DNA from: Euperipatoides rowelli
Taxonomy: Eukaryota; Onychophora; Udeonychophora; Euonychophora; Peripatopsidae
DNA length: 11,010 bases
Strand: one strand, 5' to 3'
NCBI GenBank assembly: GCA_003024985.2
Contig: PXIH01S0042409.1
Every line of letters starts with the position of its first letter. Positions within the stretch are counted from its first letter, which is position 1. Both the position numbers and the translations under genes were made by a program. The notes under the pieces are model-generated. The model was not told where the DNA came from and did no database searches. It worked only from the letters and a program-made list of their open reading frames with translations. Of the stretch, positions 7,443-11,010 are shown in pieces.

Positions 7443-7840
7443 TGTGAGATATTATTAGTGAATTTGATATATTCTAGTTCCAAGATGGATCTCTAGGAGG
7501 AGCTTTTGGTATTTTATGTAATACTTGTTATAATCTCAAACTCAACAAGATCTGTGTGAGATTAACTGTAACATGTGCAGCAGCCATCTTTTTGATATGA
7601 TGTTACTCTTGCCTTTTGACGGTACACTATGTAAAAAGTATAACTAGGACTTATTTTGTATCTATGACGAAATAGTATGTTATCAGCAACATCTAGTGGA
7701 TTAAATGGTATGATTATTTTAACATCATTATGTTTCACAGTATGATTATTTCATGATTATGATTCTTTAATAAGTNAGTTANATACAATTAGTGAGTCAG
7801 TAAGCATAGAAAAGGGCATCCATTTTTTTTACCTATATGA
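7443..7840 (+). repeat. Probable 5' LTR of the copia element (inferred limits)
   Basis: The right end is set by the primer-binding site that starts at 7841. LTRs normally end in CA. Here the last bases are TATATGA, so the end is changed or the border is off by a little. The left end is a guess at TGTGAG (7443-7448), the first TG start that gives a usual copia LTR length (about 400 bases). No second LTR was found to test it. Within it are CCAAGATGG at 7480-7488 and, on the other strand, AAGATGGCTGCTGC (7577-7590). No clear TATA box is seen. N at 7776 and 7782. Confidence 0.38.
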
Positions 7841-7852
7841 GGTTATGGGCCC
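7841..7852 (+). promoter_or_regulatory. Copia-type primer-binding site (initiator tRNA-Met half molecule)
   Basis: GGTTATGGGCCC matches the anticodon stem-loop of initiator tRNA-Met (complement GGGCCCATAACC). Drosophila copia uses a fragment of this tRNA as primer with the same bases. It lies 17 bases before the Gag ATG at 7869. Beyond the 12 bases the match to the copia site fails. Confidence 0.7.
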
Positions 7853-7868
7853 TGTATTTTAATATAAA

Positions 7869-8582
7869 ATGGAAGGAAAAGTATATAATATTGTGAAGCT
7901 AAACGGCGAAAATGATTTTTTATGAAAGCTGAAAATGCAATTAATTCTACAAAAGGAAAAAATATGGACGGTAACACAGAATTCACCTCCAGACATGATC
8001 ACCGTGGATTGGAGTAACAACTATTTGGGAGCAAGAGCTACAATTGGTTTGGCACTGGAAGATCAGATTTTAATAGCAGTTGGAGAATGTGAAACGTCTA
8101 AGGATATATGGGACAAGCTGCATAAAACATATCAGCATGTGAATTTGACAAGTAAATTAACGTTACTCAGGGATTATAGTTGCAAATGAAATAAATATCC
8201 AAAGATGGAAACATATCTCAATAAAATCAAGGAATTAGTTGGTAGATTGAGAGCATGCGGTGAAATAGTTAGTCAAAATAATATTGTGGCAGCCATGTTA
8301 GGAGGGTTACCCCATGATTATGGTCCTATTATTGAAGCTAGAGATGAAAAAGATATTACAATATAATTTGTAGAGGAAAAGTTACATGATGAAGCACAGA
8401 GAAGAGAATTTCAGGAATCATATAATAAAAAAACAAGATTTGGCGATGAGTGTTGGTAATTCAAAGGATATACACCTAGAAGAAGAATATGTTACAACTG
8501 TAATAAAGAAGGACATATAAAGAGAAACTATAGAGAGAAGAGAAATGATCCAAGGGAACAAAATAATACCTACTCAAATTAA
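7869..8582 (+). pseudogene. Copia Gag with zinc knuckle (nonsense-broken)
   Basis: This is the capsid and nucleocapsid part of a Ty1/copia polyprotein. The start is ATG 7869. It reads YNIVKLNGENDFL, the N-terminal Gag motif, with TGA (7923-7925) where the family has the Trp of WK. The copia-type Gag core follows: ETSKDIWDKLHKTYQHVN, METYLNKIKELVGRLRACGE and AAMLGGLPHDYGPI. The zinc knuckle is at 8490-8531 (CYNCNKEGHIKRNY): C-x2-C-x4-H is kept, but the final Cys is Tyr (TAT 8529-8531). The whole stretch stays in one frame with no frameshift. Stops are at 7923, 8187, 8364, 8457 and 8580. The frame continues directly into the protease, as in copia elements with a single polyprotein. Confidence 0.92.
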
Positions 8583-8828
8583 ATGAAATTAAAAGAAGTC
8601 AATCACAATTTAATGATGTATGAAGAAAGAAAATTTGCCGAGAGTGAAAATACAATGAATCTTGAAAACATATGGGCATTAATTGGTAATAATACCGATG
8701 ATAAAAATATCATGGAAAAATGGATAATGGATTCTGGAGCCAGTTCTCATATGTGCACAGATAAAACGGACATGTACCAAGTAAGTGAACTTTCAAAGCC
8801 TATGAAAATTAAGTTAGCTAATTTATAA
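8583..8828 (+). pseudogene. Copia aspartic protease region
   Basis: The retroviral-type aspartic protease cuts the polyprotein. The active-site block WIMDSGASSHMC lies at 8721-8756, with the catalytic Asp codon at 8730-8732. It is the usual copia form (W-x-x-DSGAS-x-H). The frame is the same as Gag, broken only by the stop at 8580-8582 upstream and TAA at 8826-8828. The glycine-rich middle of the protease after ANL cannot be followed. Confidence 0.92.
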
Positions 8829-9400
8829 TGTATATTTGCTTTAGCAGGGAAACATTAAAGTAGTAATACAAAATGATATAACAATTGAATTAAACTAATT
8901 TCAGTAGATAATTTATGTAAAGAAGGATTTGAAATTAAATTTAATAATGAAGGATGTCATGTATTTAAGGGAAGAAAGATGTTGACAAATCAATTTCTAT
9001 GAATAATGTGTATGTGATTAAAGACAGAAAAAATAGAAAGGGCTGATAGTTGTATACAGGGGCATCGGAGATTAGGACATAAAATTTGTAGCAGTTAAAA
9101 GAAATGCAAAATCAGGGATTGACAAATGATTTTGTGATATCTAAATGTAAACATAGTGATTTTTGTGAAAGTTGTCAAAAGGGAAGAATGCAGCAAAGAT
9201 ACTTTGAACAGAGTAATACTAAATATGATACTCATGATTTACTGGTGACCAATGTGTGTGGACCGATAAAACCTAACACTTTGGGAGGAAATAGTTATTT
9301 GTTGATGATTACTGATAGCAATAGCCATTATACACATGTAGAAAATATTCAAAGAAAGTCGGATACTGCTGAAAAGGTGATACAGTAGTAGATGTATTAT
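8829..9400 (+). pseudogene. Copia protease end and N-terminal half of integrase (truncated)
   Basis: The protease-integrase link is shown by LISVDNLCKEGFEIKF (8895-8942), still in the Gag frame. The zinc-binding HHCC start of integrase follows: HRRLGH at 9063-9080, then, after a shift to frame 2 near 9080, FCESCQKG (C-x2-C, about 9161-9184). The core begins with VTNVCGPI, where the family has TDVCGP. The first catalytic Asp is therefore Asn (AAT 9251-9253). GGNSYLLMITDSNSHYTHV follows (family: R-Y rather than H-Y). The frame stops at 9386-9388 and similarity ends near 9400. The second half of integrase, the reverse transcriptase and most of RNase H are missing. Confidence 0.88.
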
Positions 9401-9409
9401 GTATGTTCA

Positions 9410-10020
9410 AGCTCACTTCCGGTTTCCGGTTTGTAAGTAGGTCAAGGTCAAGGTTAAAGTCAAGGTCAAATTCAAGCTCAGTCAAGGTCAAAGTCAAGGT
9501 CAAGTTATTTTGACTAGGTTTAAGGGCATTTTTACAGGAAATGACATCATATTATGATGTATTATGGGTAATATTGGATTTAAGTCCACCCATAATGCAT
9601 GGTAAAATCCAAGATGGCCGACTTCCGGTTCCTGAGCTAGTAAGTTCAAGGTCAAAATCAAGGTCACTCTATTAACCGGCAAGGTAAAGGTCACTCTCTA
9701 TTAACCGGCAAGGTCAAGTTCATTTAAAATTCCAAGATGGCTGACTTCCTATTTTAGGTTCCCAGCCACTCTCTATTAACCAGCAAGGTCAAGGTCACTC
9801 TCGATTAACTGGCACATCCGGTTTATGTTCTAGCTCATATTACCCATCATGCAAAATCCAAGATGGCTGACCGGAATTGTGCAGAAATATGCGCAAAAAA
9901 CTTAGGAATAAATTTTTCGAAAAAAAATTTTTTCATAAAAATTGTATAACTCATTAATTTATTCAAAATGGCGGATATTTTCAAAATGGCCGTCAAAATT
10001 TTTTTCAAAAAACCCCCAAA
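9410..10020. repeat. Interspersed short-repeat block (TCAAGGTCA, CCAAGATGGC, TATTAACCGG)
   Basis: Several short units recur. TCAAGGTCA occurs exactly at 9442, 9460, 9482, 9494, 9646, 9658 and 9789, with further near copies. CCAAGATGGCYGAC occurs at 9609, 9732 and 9858, each after AAAATT or AAAATC, and variants CAAAATGGC are at 9964 and 9982. ACTCTCTATTAACCGGC-type units occur four times, at 9664, 9691, 9766 and 9795. CCCATMATGC precedes AAAATCCAAGATGG near 9590 and 9842, so there is also a larger repeat about 250 bases long. ACTTCCGG is at 9415 and 9621. ACATCAT-ATT-ATGATGT (about 9544-9560) is a small palindrome. Two reading frames on the - strand here are only translations of the repeats. 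The block stands where copia Pol should continue. It may be a non-autonomous element or a satellite-like expansion. Confidence 0.8.
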
Positions 10021-10037
10021 AATCAAAATTTTTAAAA

Positions 10038-10139
10038 AATCATCCTATAGACTTCAAAATTGAATTTGTAAGAGAGAATGAGATATTACATTATGTAAAT
10101 TTATGGGGGAGTCAATATCTTGAAAAGGGGTGGATGTGA
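10038..10139 (+). pseudogene. Possible C-terminal remnant of copia RNase H
   Basis: Frame 3 reads NHPIDFKIEFVRENEILHYV and ends at TGA 10137-10139. Copia RNase H ends with a block of the form KHIDIK-x-HFVRE, then EI and YV. The matching residues (H, ID, K, FVRE, EI, YV) support a remnant of the 3' part of Pol. The usual ADI-x-TK block that should follow is missing. The upstream codons fall in low-complexity A/T sequence, so I trust only the part from about 10038. GAAAAGGGGTGGA (10122-10134), purine-rich before TGTGAG, could be a polypurine tract. The sequence after it does not match the proposed 5' LTR. Confidence 0.42.
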
Positions 10140-10422
10140 GGAAGGGTGAAAAATTAGAAATAATCCAATCAAGTTGAAATTGAATAGGATTTTTAAGATA
10201 ATTATTTAAATGATATTTATAAAGGTGTTGTGTATAAAAATATAGTTATTAATATTAATATCTAAATATTACGAATGGTCATCATCCCCCGCTGCCATTT
10301 TTTAATCCAATGAAAATATTTAAGTAAGAATTGATATCATAATCGTATAGCTCGCCTTCATATTAGTCCATGTAGGTGATTTCAAATTAATCCGATAAGT
10401 AATTTTTAAATATAAATAACAC
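10140..10422. other. AT-rich stretch without recognised features
   Basis: No open frame of note, RNA gene or long repeat is seen. One C-rich patch with AAAAAATGGCAGC on the - strand lies at about 10286-10304. If a 3' LTR of the copia element exists it should be here, but I find no similarity to 7443-7840. Confidence 0.4.
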
Positions 10423-10537
10423 CCGCCGCTGTTGCAATAAAGAAATTTGATATACAGTAGCTGTGCTCTAACAAAGAACTCTACGTTACCGCCATATCCG
10501 CCGATGCAACAAAGAAAATGATATACAGTATATCATT
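10423..10537. repeat. Imperfect direct repeat with a 21-bp palindrome
   Basis: CCGCCG, then a TGCAAYAAAGAAA core and GATATACAGTA occurs at 10423-10459 and again at 10498-10530, about 75 bases apart. In the second copy the end is extended to AATGATATA-CAG-TATATCATT (10517-10537), a perfect palindrome with 9-base arms. The first copy has only the left half. No coding signal. Confidence 0.75.
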
Positions 10538-10561
10538 ACATTACTCTAATCATGGGGGAAT

Positions 10562-10631
10562 ACACACACACACATTCAAACATTTATTTAGTAGCGATAC
10601 GCACACATTCAAACATTTATTTAGTAGCGAT
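10562..10631. repeat. Short CA run and a perfect 30-bp direct repeat (period 33)
   Basis: A CA run (10562-10572) leads into a 30-base unit starting CACACATTCAAACATT and ending TTTAGTAGCGAT at 10569-10598. An identical copy is at 10602-10631, with a 3-base spacer. The exact match suggests a recent duplication. The unit is readable as an 11-residue repeat, but I see no gene. Confidence 0.92.
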
Positions 10632-11010
10632 TCAGTATAAAAAGTTAGGAAATCTTACAGTGAGAGCAGCTTCCGGTACAGCGTTAACACTAACAATAAG
10701 ATTCATTCACGAGTGTCTTTTGTATAGTGTATAGTTAATTATTTTAATATCAGCAATAATTCATAACAGCATGATCATTTACAACTGATTTTCAACCACA
10801 CTGCATTCTTTTACACATTTGAAATATTTATAGATTCAATAAATTAAAAACACATATAATAAATTAAAAACACGTATTTACTTTAAGGAAAATAGATGAA
10901 TGAATGAAAAGCATTTATTTCAAAGAGAAAAAAAATCTAAGATTCCCCAGCTCACTCATAACGTGGAAACAAAGGCAATCAATCCTGCGCAAAAGAACAA
11001 AGGACAATTA
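10632..11010. other. AT-rich end of window with a TATA-like site and a small repeat
   Basis: TATAAAAA is at 10636-10643, followed by GTGAGAGCAGCTTCCGG, a look that resembles LTR or other transposon promoters. No start site can be proved. AATAAATTAAAAACAC occurs twice with a period of 20 (10838-10853, 10858-10873). I find no gene, RNA or longer element up to the window end. Confidence 0.4.

Noticed and set aside
9309-9694. Two - strand open frames with repeated Leu-Thr-Leu or Asp-Leu-Asp residues
   Set aside because: They are translations of the TCAAGGTCA-type repeats, not a gene.
10135-10532. 3' LTR of the copia element starting at TGTGAG
   Set aside because: Only six bases match the proposed 5' LTR start. 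The following sequence shows no similarity.
10552-10734. 60-codon + strand frame with an 11-residue repeat
   Set aside because: The repeat is a 33-base DNA duplication next to a CA run. There is no other coding sign.

Overview
This window is a stack of decayed retrotransposons from an AT-rich animal genome, most likely an invertebrate. I see no intact host gene on either strand. The organism call rests on three things: an L1/Tx1-type LINE with a zinc-knuckle ORF1, a Ty1/copia element whose primer-binding site matches an initiator tRNA-Met half molecule (as in Drosophila copia), and abundant non-coding repeats. It is an inference and does not reach a phylum. Isolated N bases (2464, 6210, 7348, 7776, 7782) look like base-call ambiguities.

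Layout. (1) 1-503: a broken piece of ORF2 of an old LINE (LINE-A), covering the reverse transcriptase core around motif C. (2) 504-5300: a near full-length second LINE (LINE-B) with ORF1 (511-1724), ORF2 (1872-5144), a short 3' UTR, AATAAA and an A tail. It is flanked by AAAAAACAGT on both sides and sits inside LINE-A. (3) 5301-about 6258: the rest of LINE-A ORF2, resuming where the first piece stopped. (4) About 6259-7240: the 5' end of a third LINE (LINE-C), with ORF1 homologous to that of LINE-B, interrupted by about 300 bases holding a perfect hairpin and a 21-bp tandem repeat. (5) 7443-about 9400: a copia element with a probable 5' LTR, primer-binding site, Gag, zinc knuckle, protease and the N-terminal half of integrase. 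(6) About 9400-10030: a block of interspersed short repeats (TCAAGGTCA, CCAAGATGGC, TATTAACCGG) where the rest of Pol should be. (7) About 10040-10139: a probable tail-end remnant of copia RNase H. (8) 10140-11010: AT-rich sequence with small direct repeats and one palindrome.

All coding remnants read on the + strand, and all carry stops or frameshifts, so none should make a working protein. The LINEs are broken by frameshifts as well as stops. The copia Gag-protease frame has only nonsense changes over about 960 bases, which suggests it is the youngest insertion. Nothing here looks like a new multi-gene system. The most informative observations are the nested insertion with its target-site duplication, the YY1-like motif that overlaps the ORF1 start codon at the very 5' end of two LINEs, and the regulatory-motif-like repeat block inside the copia element.
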